DNA from: Alteromonas sp. C1M14
Lineage (GTDB): Bacteria > Pseudomonadota > Gammaproteobacteria > Enterobacterales > Alteromonadaceae
Assembly: GCF_018860965.1 (NCBI RefSeq)
Contig: NZ_JAHKQF010000001.1
Location: forward strand, 1-64,000
Reading direction: 5' to 3'
DNA: 64,000 bases
Part shown: positions 46,786 through 55,677 of the stretch, piece by piece
Numbering within the stretch: the stretch's first letter is position 1
Layout: each line of letters starts with the position of its first letter
The notes under the pieces: model-generated
Databases searched by the model: none
Told to the model about the DNA's origin: nothing
What the model saw: only the letters and a program-made list of their open reading frames with translations
Translations under genes and position numbers: made by a program

Positions 46786-46923
46786 TATAACTCAACGATG
46801 ATTTTGGCTAAAAAGCCATCAACAAGTGTTAAGTATGGTATCTGTTCATTACAAAATGCTACCAGTTTTGATAACAAACAGTATACTAAGGTGCTCGAAC
46901 TTAAAGAGAAGAATGACTACGAG

Positions 46924-47331
46924 ATGAAAAGAAAAAAGCATACCGCGGCCGATGACGAGGCGCAGATTGACATGACCCCCATGTTGGACATCGTGTTCAT
47001 CATGTTGATCTTCTTCATTGTTACCACCTCTTTTGTAAAAGAGAAAGGGTTAGACGTTAACCGTCCTGACGATAGCCAGGCCAACACGAACAAACCATCA
47101 AAAGCGTTGTCCATTCGTATTGATGAAAATGGTATTATTACCATGGGTGGACGTGAAGTTGATGTTCGCCGTGTTGTGGCTAACGCACAAACCTTCTTAG
47201 CTGAAAATAACACTGACTCTGCAGCTATTCAGGCAGACCAAGATACCGAACACGGTATTGTTGTTGAAGTGATGAACCAAGTTAAAATTGCAGGTATTTC
47301 AAAAATATCTGTACTAGTGAAAGACTCTTAA
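46924..47331 (+). CDS. exbD: ExbD/TolR-type biopolymer transport protein, orphan
   Basis: 135 aa from the ATG at 46924 (MKRKKHTAADDEAQ). The frame is open upstream to 46798, but the family starts here. A single membrane helix (about 20-42) holds the proton-channel Asp in TPMLDIVFIMLIFF, and the periplasmic domain follows. The match is to ExbD2-type proteins of TonB2 systems. The usual exbB, tonB and TPR partners are absent in the neighbourhood. A purine-rich site (AGAGAAG) is rather far, 14 bases upstream. Confidence 0.9.
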   Translation: MKRKKHTAADDEAQIDMTPMLDIVFIMLIFFIVTTSFVKEKGLDVNRPDDSQANTNKPSKALSIRIDENGIITMGGREVDVRRVVANAQTFLAENNTDSAAIQADQDTEHGIVVEVMNQVKIAGISKISVLVKDS

Positions 47332-47360
47332 TTAAGTCTCACTTCTTTTTAAACAGTTTG

Positions 47361-47390
47361 AAAACGCGGCCTCGGCCGCGTTTTTTATTT
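47361..47390. terminator. bidirectional terminator between exbD and trmN
   Basis: AAAACGCGGCC and GGCCGCGTTTT form an 11-bp perfect stem with a two-base nominal loop (TC), followed by TTTATTTT on the plus strand. Confidence 0.9.
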
Positions 47391-47427
47391 TGTGTGCACC
47401 TAACCGGCTTGGCCTTGTTATAAACCA

Positions 47428-48159
47428 TCAAAAATGTAAGTAATAGTCTTTGCATAAACGCCGGTATTCGGACGTATATTGCTGATTTTCATCGCGGATG
47501 GTCAGTGATGAAAATACGGGCTCAGTGCGCTGGCGGGTAAAGCTATAACCATGTAGATAGGGTGCACTTCCTGGCACCGACGCGATGTGTAAGCATGCCC
47601 TAAGATTCAACTGATTTTGTCTCGCTCCTTGGCGGATCTCATCATCACGAGAAGCGGGATATACACAATAAAATACCCCGCTGTCAGCTAACAAACCCGC
47701 AACGATATTCATTAGCTTTTCGACCCCTAGCCCTGTATCTAAGCGGGCCGTAAGCCGAGCATTTGACGCTTTGTCATAGGCCGTGGTGGGGGCGTTATTG
47801 TAAGCAAAATAGGGGGGGTTAGAGATAATCACATCATACCGCTCGGTGGCTTGCAATGTGGTTATATCGGTGTGTAAAACATCAATACGTGACGCCCAAG
47901 GCGAACAAAGAACGTTACTTTTTGCTTGCTCCACAGCCTCTTCATCAATTTCCACCGCTGTGGCGAAAGCCGTATTCGGCGCTTTTTGCATAAGCATGAG
48001 GGTTAATAAGCCGGTTCCTGTACCAATATCCAAAATACGATATCCATTGTCGACCTTAGCCCAACTGCCTAAGATCAAACTGTCAGTACTTACTTTCATC
48101 GCACATGCATCATGGGCAACGAAAAATTGTTTACATTGGAAGCCGCCAGCCATTTTCAC
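47428..48159 (-). CDS. trmN: tRNA1(Val) adenine-37 N6-methyltransferase
   Basis: 243 aa. The SAM-binding motif is DIGTGTG (44-50) and the N6-adenine catalytic motif is NPPYF (114-118); the start KQFFVAHDACAMKVSTD is the typical TrmN6/YfiC N terminus. It methylates A37 of tRNA1(Val). The ORF could start at Met1 or Met3. Monocistronic and divergent from the peptidase gene. Confidence 0.93.
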   Translation of the reverse strand: MKMAGGFQCKQFFVAHDACAMKVSTDSLILGSWAKVDNGYRILDIGTGTGLLTLMLMQKAPNTAFATAVEIDEEAVEQAKSNVLCSPWASRIDVLHTDITTLQATERYDVIISNPPYFAYNNAPTTAYDKASNARLTARLDTGLGVEKLMNIVAGLLADSGVFYCVYPASRDDEIRQGARQNQLNLRACLHIASVPGSAPYLHGYSFTRQRTEPVFSSLTIRDENQQYTSEYRRLCKDYYLHF

Positions 48160-48340
48160 CCTCTATTTTGCGAACCTTCGCTACAATCTCACATGTTAGC
48201 ACCACTTTACCTCAGGCTCCGTATCGCTGTGTTGCCAATCACACAATCGTTGTGTGATGAAGCACTATTTTATTCCGCTTCACCTTATGTCATTCTATTA
48301 CGCTATATTCACATCGACCATTGAACAGTCAATAATTACA

Positions 48341-50548
48341 ATGAAAAAAATCTTGCTACTTGGAGCCCTTATGCTCAGTTCTGCTCTTCATGCAAAAGAA
48401 CTCACTATAGAACGTATTTTTGATTCACCATCACTTGATGGAAACGCCCCTCGCAATTTGCAGGTCTCCCCCGATGGCCAGCGCGTAACCTTCCTAAAGG
48501 GCAAGCAGGAAGATTACGACCAACTGGATTTATGGGAATATCACATTAAATCCGGCGAAACGCGTATGTTGTTCGACTCTGCTAGTTTGGCCCAAGGTCA
48601 AGAAGAGCTCTCTGATGAAGAAAAAGCCCGGCGAGAAAGAATGCGTTTACAAGGTTCGGGGATCGTAAGTTACCAATGGTCAAGCGACGGCACGGCCTTG
48701 TTGTTCCCCATGGGCGGCGATGTGTTTTATCACAAGCTCGGCCAACCAGGGGCAAAACAACTGTTAAACACCGACGCTTTTGAAACCGATATAAAATTGT
48801 CCCCCAAGGGCAACTACATTTCCTATATCCGCGATCAAAACCTGTTCGTTAAAAACATTGCCACTGGCAAAGAAACGGCCATCACCACTGAGGGTGGCGG
48901 TAATATCAAATTTGGTATGGCTGAATTCGTCGCGCAAGAAGAAATGAGCAGAATGACGGGTTACTGGTGGTCGCCGGATGAAAAATTTATTGCCTTTACA
49001 CGGGTAGATGAAAGCCCCGTTGATGTTATCACCCGTTCAGAGATTTACGCTGATAGCATTAAAATGATTGAACAGCGTTACCCAGGAGCCGGTACACCTA
49101 ACGTAGAGATTAGTCTTGCCATTCAAGGCGTAGATAGCGGCGAACGTACGTGGATTGATTTGGGTAAAGACAAAGATATTTACCTAGCCAGAGGCAAGTG
49201 GATGCCTTCTTCTGCTGTATTTACCTATCAATGGCAAACCCGAGATCAGCAACAGCTTGAGCTACGAGCCTACGACTTATCTACCCAGACACAACAGGTG
49301 TTAATCCAAGAACACAGTGATACCTGGGTGAACCTAAATGATGATTTAACCTTTTTAAACAATACGAAGCAGTTTATTTGGGCATCAGAGCGAGACGGTT
49401 TCAAGCACCTCTATTTGTACAATAATGATGGTTCTTTAGTAACCCAACTCACATCAGGAAAATGGGTGGTAGACGAACTAGAAGCCATCGACGAAAACGC
49501 GGGGCTTATTTACTTTACCGGTCGAAAAGACACGCCGTTAGAGCGCCACTTGTATAACGTTTCATTAAACGGTGAGCATACCCAGCGTATCTCCACAGAA
49601 ACTGGCTTTCACAGTATCAACTTTGCCGGTGATGGCTCTATTTATATCGACAGCGTATCGACTGCGAACCATCCGCCCCAGGTGAGTTTACACAAGGCTG
49701 ATGGAGAACAAATTACCTGGCTGGAAGAAAATGCCATCGATGAGTCTCATCCCCTTTATACGTATCAGGACAGTTGGGTAAAACCTGAGTTCGGCACCTT
49801 GACCACCGAAGACGGCGCTGAACTCTATTACCGTTTATACAAACCTGAAAATCTTGAGAAAAAACACCCTGTGATCGTCTACCTATATGGTGGCCCTCAT
49901 GCCCAAGTGGTAACCAACAGTTGGGGCGGAAATCGCGGCTTGCTGATGGAATACTGGGTAAGCCAAGGTTATGTGGTGTTCAGCATTGATAACCGCGGCT
50001 CGAATTACCGAGGTAAAGCCTTTGAAGATCCCATTTACAAAAAAATGGGGACCGTCGAAGTAGATGATCAAGTTGCCGGGGTTAAATTCCTGCGTACCCT
50101 GCCTTACGTAGACAGTGACAGAATTGGTGTACACGGACACAGTTACGGCGGTTACATGACACTCATGACCATGTTTAAAGCCGGCGACTATTTTGCGGCT
50201 GGGGTTTCTGGGGCACCAGTGACAGACTGGCGTCTTTACGACACCCATTACACCGAACGCTACATGGGCAACCCAAATACCGATGACGACGCATACACAG
50301 CCTCCAGTGTATTCCCATACGCTAAAGATCTAAAAGGTGACTTACTGATTTACCACGGCATGGCTGACGACAATGTGCTGTTTACCCACAGTACCAAACT
50401 GTACAAACACCTACAGGATTTAGCCATCCCCTTCGATACCATGGATTATCCTGGCAAGAAACACAGTATCCGAGGCAAACAAACCGGTATTCATCTGTAT
50501 AAAACCATTACTCGCTTTTTCGACCGCACTTTACATCCAACAAACTAG
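48341..50548 (+). CDS. S9 family dipeptidyl-peptidase IV-like peptidase
   Basis: 735 aa from the ATG at 48341 (MKKILLLGALMLSSALHA), which starts a signal peptide of 18 residues; the frame is open 29 codons earlier. An N-terminal beta-propeller (about 30-480) with YWWSPDEKFIAFTRVDE and other DPP4 signatures is followed by the alpha/beta-hydrolase domain. The nucleophile is Ser601 in GHSYGGYM; Asp in GMADDNVLF and His in GKKHSIRG complete the triad. It trims dipeptides (X-Pro or X-Ala) from peptides in the periplasm or outside. Confidence 0.95.
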   Translation: MKKILLLGALMLSSALHAKELTIERIFDSPSLDGNAPRNLQVSPDGQRVTFLKGKQEDYDQLDLWEYHIKSGETRMLFDSASLAQGQEELSDEEKARRERMRLQGSGIVSYQWSSDGTALLFPMGGDVFYHKLGQPGAKQLLNTDAFETDIKLSPKGNYISYIRDQNLFVKNIATGKETAITTEGGGNIKFGMAEFVAQEEMSRMTGYWWSPDEKFIAFTRVDESPVDVITRSEIYADSIKMIEQRYPGAGTPNVEISLAIQGVDSGERTWIDLGKDKDIYLARGKWMPSSAVFTYQWQTRDQQQLELRAYDLSTQTQQVLIQEHSDTWVNLNDDLTFLNNTKQFIWASERDGFKHLYLYNNDGSLVTQLTSGKWVVDELEAIDENAGLIYFTGRKDTPLERHLYNVSLNGEHTQRISTETGFHSINFAGDGSIYIDSVSTANHPPQVSLHKADGEQITWLEENAIDESHPLYTYQDSWVKPEFGTLTTEDGAELYYRLYKPENLEKKHPVIVYLYGGPHAQVVTNSWGGNRGLLMEYWVSQGYVVFSIDNRGSNYRGKAFEDPIYKKMGTVEVDDQVAGVKFLRTLPYVDSDRIGVHGHSYGGYMTLMTMFKAGDYFAAGVSGAPVTDWRLYDTHYTERYMGNPNTDDDAYTASSVFPYAKDLKGDLLIYHGMADDNVLFTHSTKLYKHLQDLAIPFDTMDYPGKKHSIRGKQTGIHLYKTITRFFDRTLHPTN

Positions 50549-50589
50549 GTTTGAAAACGCCGTTCTCATTGAGGACGAACTATCCCCAT

Positions 50590-50618
50590 AAAAAAGGGCT
50601 GCGATGCAGCCCTTTTTT
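50590..50618. terminator. bidirectional terminator after the peptidase
   Basis: AAAAAAGGGCTGC and GCAGCCCTTTTTT form a perfect 13-bp stem with loop GAT. It serves the peptidase gene (+) and the PH-domain gene (-). Confidence 0.93.
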
Positions 50619-50638
50619 TATTAATCATTGTCGTACAT

Positions 50639-51013
50639 TTAACCAAACATCTGGGTTGCCAGTGCTTTTTGTACACCCTGGGAAGCGTTTCTGTTTAATT
50701 CAATTTCTACTGGACTGTCTTGCCCTGAGATCCAAATTTTCAATTCTGAATCGGTATCAAAATGACCGGCGGTCTCTACCACAAACTGGGTAATTGCCTT
50801 GTAAGGAATAGAATGATAGTTCACCTTTCTTCCGGTTAATCCCTGTTTATCAATCAAGATCATTCTGCTGGAAGTAAATACAATCAGATCCCTTACCAGT
50901 TTATAAGCGCTGACAACAGTTTCAGACTCAGCAAGCACGGGCGACAACTCTTCGTATACCGCTTGGGCATCGGTTTCGCTCGCATTTCCTAACAGCACAT
51001 CAAATAACCCCAT
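50639..51013 (-). CDS. bacterial PH-domain protein
   Basis: 124 aa soluble protein. From about residue 35 the pattern of strands ending VVSAYKLVRDLIVFTSSRMILID followed by GLTGRKVNYHSIPYKAI (given in pieces) is the bacterial PH-like (bPH_1/YdjM) fold, and it ends in a helix (NASQGVQKALATQMFG). The N terminus has a conserved-looking MGLFDVLLGNAS start. Function unknown, often stress-related. Monocistronic. Confidence 0.8.
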   Translation of the reverse strand: MGLFDVLLGNASETDAQAVYEELSPVLAESETVVSAYKLVRDLIVFTSSRMILIDKQGLTGRKVNYHSIPYKAITQFVVETAGHFDTDSELKIWISGQDSPVEIELNRNASQGVQKALATQMFG

Positions 51014-51203
51014 GGTGTTTCCCTTATTGTTAGTTTAGGTCTTCACTAGAATATCATTGTTGATAAAGCCAAGACGATTCATCAATGGTATAGGATAAGT
51101 TTACTCAATCTTTTTCATTTTTGATTTTTTTCTTGCTACATAATGCACTACGGCAAAGAGTCAGGTAAGTTAGGCTGCACAGGTAGCCACACAGGACATA
51201 TTA

Positions 51204-52211
51204 ATGTCAGACGTAATCCCCCCTACTTTTGCCGATATTGACGCCGCCACAAAAAGGCTTAAGGGAAAAGTAAAACATACCCCTTTACTTGAATCGAGTT
51301 TACTTAATAAATGGTTAGGCCAACGTATTTTATTTAAAGCTGAATGCTTACAAACCACTGGCGCATTTAAAATTCGCGGAGCCACCAATTTTCTCACTAA
51401 GCTGGCCGAAGAAAATAAACTGCCTCAACGTATTGTGGCCAATAGTTCAGGGAACCATGCCCAAGCGGTCGCCTATGCTGCGAGTCAGATGAACATCCCT
51501 GCTTGTATTTATGCCACAGAAAATGTTTCGCCGGTGAAAGCAGCAGCCACCCAATATTATGGCGCCAAGATGTCACTGCACCCTACCCGTCCTGAAGCTG
51601 ACGAAGCGGTGCAAAAAGCCGCCTTAGAACCGGGAACTGTATGGATCCCACCGTTTAATCACCCTGAGATCATTGCCGGCCAAGGCACGGCATGTGTAGA
51701 AGCCTTGCAAGATGCAGGAGCTGTCAATGCGGTATTTGCCCCTTGCGGCGGCGGTGGATTGCTCAGCGGTACCCTACTCGCCACACGCGCTTTGCAGCCA
51801 AGTGCCAAGGTTATCGGTGCTGAACCTTTAAATGCCAACGATGCAGCCTGTTCTTTGCAAAGTGGGAAAATTGAAAGCCTCACAGGCGCACCGAATACCT
51901 TGGCCGACGGCGCGGCGACCCCCTCTGTGGGTCCGTACACTTTTCCCTTGTTACAACAGTTAGACGATTTTTACGAAGTGGACGAAATACAGATTGCCTA
52001 CTGGACTCAATGGCTTCAACATTTGTTGAAATTACATATTGAGGCCACCAGTGCCATGAGCATGGCTGCAGTGGCGGCATGGGCTCTTGAAGCGCCCCCG
52101 CAAAGTACTGCTGTGGTGATATTGTCAGGGGGAAATATAAGCCAGCAAAGCATGCTTAAACTGTGGGAAAAAGACTACTTATTACAGCCTCCGACCATTA
52201 CAGAGGCATAA
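51204..52211 (+). CDS. PLP-dependent threonine/serine dehydratase
   Basis: 335 aa fold-type II PLP enzyme. The Schiff-base Lys is in GAFKIRGATNF (about residue 56), the substrate loop is SSGNHAQA and the phosphate-binding loop is GGGGLLSG. There is no C-terminal regulatory ACT domain, so it resembles catabolic threonine dehydratase or serine racemase more than biosynthetic IlvA. Which substrate it prefers cannot be told. Monocistronic. Confidence 0.9.
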   Translation: MSDVIPPTFADIDAATKRLKGKVKHTPLLESSLLNKWLGQRILFKAECLQTTGAFKIRGATNFLTKLAEENKLPQRIVANSSGNHAQAVAYAASQMNIPACIYATENVSPVKAAATQYYGAKMSLHPTRPEADEAVQKAALEPGTVWIPPFNHPEIIAGQGTACVEALQDAGAVNAVFAPCGGGGLLSGTLLATRALQPSAKVIGAEPLNANDAACSLQSGKIESLTGAPNTLADGAATPSVGPYTFPLLQQLDDFYEVDEIQIAYWTQWLQHLLKLHIEATSAMSMAAVAAWALEAPPQSTAVVILSGGNISQQSMLKLWEKDYLLQPPTITEA

Positions 52212-52285
52212 GGTTTATTTAACGCTAGCTTTACCAAATAGGTGTGTTGTAGTCATGCACTAAAACACACCTAAAAACAAATTCT

Positions 52286-52513
52286 TTAATCGCGACTTTC
52301 ACCAATATAGGCAAAGCGAGGTACGGGCTTCCCCTCTTTTTGTACGGTTTCTACAAACATAGAAAGGGGCCGAACCCATAAGCTTCTGTCACCGTATTCT
52401 GGCCGGTATACCACCAGCTCGGTTTCATCTTCAGAATGTTTTGCAACACCAACTACGGTGTAATAGCTTCCTTTGTAATGTTGATATAAGCCTACTTTAA
52501 CGCTTTGTGGCAT
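52286..52513 (-). CDS. DUF1653 family protein
   Basis: 75 aa. The pattern GLYQHYKGSYYTVVGVAKHSED and ELVVYRPEYGDRSLWVRPLSMF is the small beta-rich DUF1653 domain. Function unknown. It starts one base after the dinB stop, so it is in the dinB transcript and probably under the same LexA control. Confidence 0.9.
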   Translation of the reverse strand: MPQSVKVGLYQHYKGSYYTVVGVAKHSEDETELVVYRPEYGDRSLWVRPLSMFVETVQKEGKPVPRFAYIGESRD

Positions 52514-52514
52514 A

Positions 52515-53591
52515 TTACTGTTCCTCTAAGGGTAAGCGGAGTTGTTCTAAGGGGCTTTCGTCGGCAAGACCCAGGTGTAAGCCAACCAGACGTACACCTC
52601 GTCCCCGTGCACGCTGCCATGCTTGATCCAGCAGCGTATTAAAATACGATCTATCAATAGTGTGAAGTCGGTGCTCCACGGTGGTTTGCTGAAAATCACT
52701 GAATTTCAGTTTTACCCCTTGAGAACGGATCATACAACGGGTTGCCCCTGTTTTTTGCAGATATTTGTCGATCCGCTCTTCAAGAATTTGCCACAACCCA
52801 GACAGGGTGTTTTGGCAATCATCTAAACTCAGTAAATCTTCGCTGAAAGTTCTTTCCACCCCAATTGATTTGCGCTCACGATCCACGTTCACCGGTCGCT
52901 CATCTACCCCGTGAGCTCTATGCCAAAGTATCGAGCCAAACTTTCCCAGTTCTTTTTTTAATCGTTCGAAGGGATAATTTCGCACGTCTTTACAGGTGCG
53001 TAAGCCTAAGCGTTGTAGCTTTTGTTCCGTCACCTTGCCCACACCAGGTATTTTTGACAGCGGCAAGGATAAAACGAAAGCGTCAAGTTGATCGGGAGTA
53101 ATCACACACAGTCCGTCCGGCTTGTGTTCGTCACTGGCCACTTTAGCCACAAACTTACAGGGTGCCACACCCGCCGAGGCAGTGAGGTTTAGTTCTGCTT
53201 GAATACGCCGTCGAATATCCTGAGCAATCAAGGTCGCGCTGCCATTAAATAGGTTGCTGTGGGTAACATCTAAATAGGCCTCATCAAGCGACAAGGGCTC
53301 AACCAAGTGGGTGTAATCATTAAAGATAGCGCGAATTTTTTTGCTTTCCTGAACATACTTTTCCATTTGCCCTTTAATCAGTATAAGGTTTGGGCAAAGA
53401 CGCTTGGCATAGGCAGAGGCCATGGCTGAGCGCACACCATACTTGCGGGCAGGGTAATTACAGGTGGAAATCACCCCTCGCCTGTCAGCGCTGCCGCCTA
53501 TAGCAAGTGGTTTCATCGTTAACGATGGATTTTCACGCATTTCCACAGCTGCAAAGAAGCAGTCCATGTCGACGTGAATGATCTTTCGCAC
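52515..53591 (-). CDS. dinB: DNA polymerase IV (Y-family)
   Basis: 358 aa with a GTG start. Catalytic carboxylates are in HVDMDCFFAAVE and SLDEAYLDVT, the steric-gate region follows, and ASDEHKPDGLCVI marks the thumb; the HhH region GVGKVTEQKLQRLGL and the little-finger domain come last. The C terminus ends RLPLEEQ, near the usual clamp-binding motif. It performs error-prone translesion synthesis. A LexA box lies 13 bases before the start. Confidence 0.96.
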   Translation of the reverse strand: MRKIIHVDMDCFFAAVEMRENPSLTMKPLAIGGSADRRGVISTCNYPARKYGVRSAMASAYAKRLCPNLILIKGQMEKYVQESKKIRAIFNDYTHLVEPLSLDEAYLDVTHSNLFNGSATLIAQDIRRRIQAELNLTASAGVAPCKFVAKVASDEHKPDGLCVITPDQLDAFVLSLPLSKIPGVGKVTEQKLQRLGLRTCKDVRNYPFERLKKELGKFGSILWHRAHGVDERPVNVDRERKSIGVERTFSEDLLSLDDCQNTLSGLWQILEERIDKYLQKTGATRCMIRSQGVKLKFSDFQQTTVEHRLHTIDRSYFNTLLDQAWQRARGRGVRLVGLHLGLADESPLEQLRLPLEEQ

Positions 53592-53604
53592 ATCATCACC
53601 ATAA

Positions 53605-53620
53605 CTGTATGTTCAGACAG
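53605..53620 (-). promoter_or_regulatory. LexA (SOS) box of dinB
   Basis: CTGTATGTTCAGACAG is CTGT-N8-ACAG, the gammaproteobacterial LexA core, with TA on the right flank. It sits 13 bases before the dinB start, where bound LexA would block the promoter. Confidence 0.85.
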
Positions 53621-53757
53621 TATTGTACGATGTTTTTTCAATAAATCACATTACATTTTCTGATCACAACACTTCTAACTAAGAAGTTGTAATAACCCAT
53701 ATACACTGCTACTAATAAATAGTGTTTAATTTTTAACCTAGCATCATGGAGGATGGT

Positions 53758-54270
53758 ATGGCGTTTTTTTTACCTGCTTTTGAAAAAATGATCGACAACG
53801 AAGGCGGCTATAGTTTACATCGTACTGACGGTGATCGTGGTGGATTAACCTACGCGGGCATCGCCAGAAATTTTCACCCAGACTGGCCGGGATGGCCGCT
53901 GATAGAATCAGACACGGCGAAGCAAAACATCATTCCTTACGTACAAGCATTTTACAAACAACAGTTTTGGGAGCGTATTCGCGGCGACTTTATCGATGCC
54001 CAAGGCGTGGCAGAAACCATTTTTGATTTTGCGGTTAACGCCGGTGTCTCTACGGCTGCGAAGTTAGCCCAAGACGTGGTTGGCGTGAACACTGATGGCG
54101 TTATCGGTACGATTACATTAAAAGCCATTAATCAAATGGAAGCGGAACTGTTTATTCGGGAATACGCGCTAAAAAAAATGGCCAGATACGCCAATATCGT
54201 CAACAACAACCCCTCACAAGCAAAGTTTTTACTAGGCTGGATAAATCGCTCTTTAAAACAGCTTAGTTAG
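53758..54270 (+). CDS. GH108-type N-acetylmuramidase, endolysin-like
   Basis: 170 aa from the ATG at 53758, with the strong GGAGG site at 53748-53752; the ATG at 53746 overlaps that site and is less likely. The catalytic Glu is in NEGGYSLHRTDGDRGGLTYAG, the GH108 signature, and the C-terminal half (about 90-170) is the putative peptidoglycan-binding domain. No signal peptide and no holin or other phage genes nearby, so it might be a domesticated phage lysozyme or be released by lysis. Confidence 0.88.
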   Translation: MAFFLPAFEKMIDNEGGYSLHRTDGDRGGLTYAGIARNFHPDWPGWPLIESDTAKQNIIPYVQAFYKQQFWERIRGDFIDAQGVAETIFDFAVNAGVSTAAKLAQDVVGVNTDGVIGTITLKAINQMEAELFIREYALKKMARYANIVNNNPSQAKFLLGWINRSLKQLS

Positions 54271-54276
54271 CGCTTT

Positions 54277-54315
54277 GCTCACAACAGGCCAAAACTACTT
54301 CGGCCTGTTGTGAGC
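54277..54315. terminator. long hairpin between the lysozyme gene and nqrM
   Basis: GCTCACAACAGGCC (54277-54290) and GGCCTGTTGTGAGC (54302-54315) form a perfect 14-bp stem with an 11-base loop. Neither side has a T run, so it may be a rho-assisted or bidirectional transcript end. Confidence 0.5.
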
Positions 54316-54349
54316 GTGGAGCGTCAGCTAATACCTAGCATTGACTAAC

Positions 54350-54583
54350 TTACATTATTTGATTGTCTTTCCACTCTGCGATTTTCTTTTGACGAGCGGC
54401 CTCTCTATCAAGACGAGCCTGTTTTCTATCACAGGGTTCTGGGCAATCACAGGCTTTATCGATTCCCAGTGCGCCTAATCCACCACAGCTACCTGCTATA
54501 GATTTTTTTTGCACCAAGTAACCAATTCCCATGGCAAAAACCATAGCAAGAAAGAAAACGAATGCGAGAATAAAGGTAGACAT
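54350..54583 (-). CDS. nqrM: Na+-NQR maturation protein NqrM
   Basis: 77 aa. An N-terminal membrane helix (3-24) is followed by a cysteine cluster, SCGGLGALGIDKACDCPEPC, which is the conserved part of NqrM. It is needed to insert iron into the NQR complex. It lies 9 bases after apbE at the end of the nqr cluster. Confidence 0.94.
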   Translation of the reverse strand: MSTFILAFVFFLAMVFAMGIGYLVQKKSIAGSCGGLGALGIDKACDCPEPCDRKQARLDREAARQKKIAEWKDNQIM

Positions 54584-54592
54584 AGTAACCTC

Positions 54593-55615
54593 TTAATTTT
54601 TAACAGTAACTGTCGCGTTAAAGCGAGGAGAAGCATACTCTTCGAAACCGTCGTCGGTGCGACGGATTAAAAATACCGCTAACTCTTCTTTCTCAGCTAA
54701 GCTGATAGCTTCGTCCCAGCCCATCACATTAAACGCCGTTGCCAAACCATCAGCGGTCATCGATGAGGGGTGTACCACGGTAACAGAAACCAAGTTATGG
54801 GTAATGGGACTACCGGTGCGCGGATCAATCAAATGTGAATAGCGCTTTCCATCCATTTCATAGTAGTTTCTATAGTCACCTGAGGTGGCAATAGCATTTG
54901 TACCTACTGAGACAATTTTCTCTACGGCCCGTTCAGTGGAAACCGGTTTTTCAATGGCAATTAACCAGTCTTCACCATTCCCCCGTTCACCTTTAACACG
55001 CATTTCACCGCCAATTTCCACCAAATAGTTTTCTAAACCATTCTCTTCCATGATGGCGGCGAGCTCATCAACACCATAGCCTTTTGCAATGGTGGATAAA
55101 TCCACATACACCATCGGGTGTAACTTGCGCAAACCCGCTGACGAAAGTGCTAACTTATCTAATCCAACGTAATCCCTCACCGCGTCGATTTGCGCCTCAT
55201 TAGGCACGATTTCTGGTCGTTTATTGGGGCCAAACCCCCATAAATTGACTAGCGGACCAACGGTGATATCCAATACGCCGTGGCTAAGCTTACCCAGCCT
55301 CAATGCTTCTTTTACTACCGTTGTCGTGTCTGCTGATAAGGGGACTGGCGTAGTAAACCGATTCTGGTTAAAACGGGAAAGCTCAGACGTGGGATCGTAA
55401 GTAGACATTAATTTATTAATTTCTACCAAACGCTTATCTAAGGCGGCTTTTAAACCGTCAATTTGCCCACGCTCATCAATGACGTACTTCACATTGTAAG
55501 TAGTTCCCATGGTTTCACCATGAAGATGAACCACCTGTTTAGTCTCTTTGGCGCATCCGACAAAGAGAAACAACACCACAAGTACTACACTTAAGCGAAA
55601 ATATTGCGTTATCAC
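54593..55615 (-). CDS. apbE: FAD:protein FMN transferase (flavin insertion for NQR)
   Basis: 340 aa lipoprotein (lipobox VGC, Cys21). It transfers FMN from FAD to the Thr of S(T)GAT motifs in NqrB and NqrC. The active-site region GETMGTTYNVKY, the Mg-binding DLSTIAKGYGVD and the GGEMRVKG and TSGDYRNYYE stretches are present. It follows nqrF by 62 bases containing a strong hairpin, so its level may differ from that of the nqr genes. Confidence 0.95.
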   Translation of the reverse strand: MITQYFRLSVVLVVLFLFVGCAKETKQVVHLHGETMGTTYNVKYVIDERGQIDGLKAALDKRLVEINKLMSTYDPTSELSRFNQNRFTTPVPLSADTTTVVKEALRLGKLSHGVLDITVGPLVNLWGFGPNKRPEIVPNEAQIDAVRDYVGLDKLALSSAGLRKLHPMVYVDLSTIAKGYGVDELAAIMEENGLENYLVEIGGEMRVKGERGNGEDWLIAIEKPVSTERAVEKIVSVGTNAIATSGDYRNYYEMDGKRYSHLIDPRTGSPITHNLVSVTVVHPSSMTADGLATAFNVMGWDEAISLAEKEELAVFLIRRTDDGFEEYASPRFNATVTVKN

Positions 55616-55634
55616 TTCGATTCCTTACTATCAA

Positions 55635-55657
55635 AAAAGGGGGCTATGCCCCCTTTT
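55635..55657 (-). terminator. terminator between nqrF and apbE
   Basis: AAAAGGGGGC and GCCCCCTTTT form a perfect 10-bp stem with loop TAT (plus strand) and TTTTTTGATAG follows on the minus strand. It lies in a co-directional junction and should reduce readthrough to apbE-nqrM. Confidence 0.85.
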
Positions 55658-55677
55658 CTAATTATATCTTGTCCTGA

